Shown here in pieces: positions 63,325 to 64,000 of a stretch of 64,000 bases of DNA (positions are counted from its first letter, which is position 1; each line of letters begins with the position of its first letter). This stretch comes from Streptomyces sp. NBC_01439. Lineage in GTDB: Bacteria > Actinomycetota > Actinomycetes > Streptomycetales > Streptomycetaceae. The notes below the pieces were generated by a model. The model saw only the letters and a program-made list of their open reading frames with translations, was not told the DNA's origin and ran no database searches. The translations under genes were made by a program, and so were the position numbers. The stretch lies in the NCBI RefSeq assembly GCF_036227605.1, contig NZ_CP109487.1:2356001-2420000 (forward strand). Reading direction: 5' to 3'.

Positions 63325-64000
63325 TCAGGAGATGCTCTCGACCCTCTTGCCGTCGACGAGGTACCGGGGCAGGCACGGCAGTTCCGGGTCGAGCGGGAAG
63401 CCCTGGTCGTGGGCGAGGCAGGCCATGGCGAGCGGGCCGAGCGCCACGCGGGAGCGCGGCGCCGCCGACTGCGCCCAGTAGCCGCCGTGTTCCGCGAGCG
63501 CTTCGGCGAGCACCTCGCCGAAGGCCTGGTGGTCCCCCGTGAAGAGGCGGTGGAACAGCGCGACCGGCTGATAGTCGACGCGGTTCACGAAATCGGCCGG
63601 GGAGTGGGTCAGCGTCTCGGGCAGGGACGCCTGCATGGTGGCGAGCAGCTTCTCCACGACCGCGTCGCCCGGGCCGCCGGTGAGGTAGGTCCGCAGGGTG
63701 TCTATCCAGTGCAGGACGTAGGCGTCGACGCTGTCGTCCTGCCGCAACGTCTCCGGCGGGACCTCGCACAGCCGGGCCACCCGGTCGTGCGCGCGGCAGG
63801 CGAGCGCGAGGTAGACCGCGTCGAGCCAGGCGCGGGCGTCCGGGGGCGGAGCCGCGGCCCTGGCGGAAAGCCGCAGGGTGTTCTCCTCGCCCAGGTACCA
63901 CTGCTCCGGCTCGCATCCGGTGAACAGCGCGGAGCCGAGCCGCACGGCCGTCTCCCACGCGTCCCACGTGACGACGTCGCTCGCGCGGGGATCGGCGACG
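63325..64000 (-). CDS. Immunity 49 family protein, 5' end outside the window
   Basis: The open frame reads VTWDAWETAVRLGSALFTGC from the right edge and ends at ESIS before TGA 63325-63327. WYLGEENTLRLS, YVLHWIDTLRTYLTG, PLACLAHDQGF-like PLAMACLAHDQGF and LPRYLVDG match what I know of Imm49, a family of immunity proteins for polymorphic toxins. About 224 residues are in the window and the start is missing. No cognate toxin is visible here. Confidence 0.78.
   Translation of the reverse strand, partial: VADPRASDVVTWDAWETAVRLGSALFTGCEPEQWYLGEENTLRLSARAAAPPPDARAWLDAVYLALACRAHDRVARLCEVPPETLRQDDSVDAYVLHWIDTLRTYLTGGPGDAVVEKLLATMQASLPETLTHSPADFVNRVDYQPVALFHRLFTGDHQAFGEVLAEALAEHGGYWAQSAAPRSRVALGPLAMACLAHDQGFPLDPELPCLPRYLVDGKRVESIS

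Overview
The window is high-GC actinobacterial DNA and almost certainly Streptomyces. Third codon positions are strongly G/C, GTG starts and 4-base ATGA/GTGA gene overlaps are common, leucine TTA codons are rare enough to stand out, and many proteins belong to Streptomyces-typical families. No tRNA, rRNA, CRISPR array, transposase or integrase was recognised.

Layout. (1) 1-3740, minus strand: a group 1h-type [NiFe] hydrogenase, with hoxX (CO-ligand maturation), hhyS and the start of hhyL, plus a small iron-permease-like membrane protein. (2) 3942-9435: accessory genes, comprising a lipoprotein, a GNAT protein, an XRE/TPR regulator, a histidine-kinase-like ATPase with a small partner, and the decayed remains of what looks like an ATP-grasp peptide-maturation methyltransferase. 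(3) 9569-12919: an alpha/beta hydrolase, a beta-propeller membrane protein and an MFS transporter. (4) 13048-39925: a large extracellular polysaccharide locus. It has two amino-sugar gene sets, four family-2 glycosyltransferases, a WecG/TagA-type transferase, a WecB/WecC-like pair, a WbpD-like acetyltransferase, a Wzx flippase, three Wzz-like proteins (one fused to a Wzy/WaaL-like polymerase), a secreted 1,099-residue DUF4082 protein and a secreted beta-helix protein. Inside it sits an ECF41 sigma factor island with an amidohydrolase and a cupin. (5) 40243-51136: an ion channel, then a four-gene conflict-type operon (alpha/beta hydrolase, caspase-like VMAP, MoxR AAA+ ATPase, vWA/pseudo-trypsin/pentapeptide protein), a divergent membrane trypsin and a TetR regulator. 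(6) 51634-62973: aerobic cobalamin genes (cobL-cobM-cobK, cobG-cobH-cobIJ, and cobN behind a B12 riboswitch) with a 3'-5' exonuclease between them. (7) 63013-64000: a small helical protein and an Imm49-family immunity protein that runs off the edge.

How it fits together. The polysaccharide genes can plausibly make UDP-activated, acetamidated, possibly uronic-acid amino sugars, assemble them on a lipid carrier, flip and polymerise them. No initiating phosphoglycosyl transferase is present. Nine genes in the window carry an in-frame TTA codon, including five polysaccharide genes and the first gene of the conflict operon, so much of the window is probably under bldA (developmental) translational control. 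The most unusual system is the conflict operon at 41154-49243 with its neighbouring protease.
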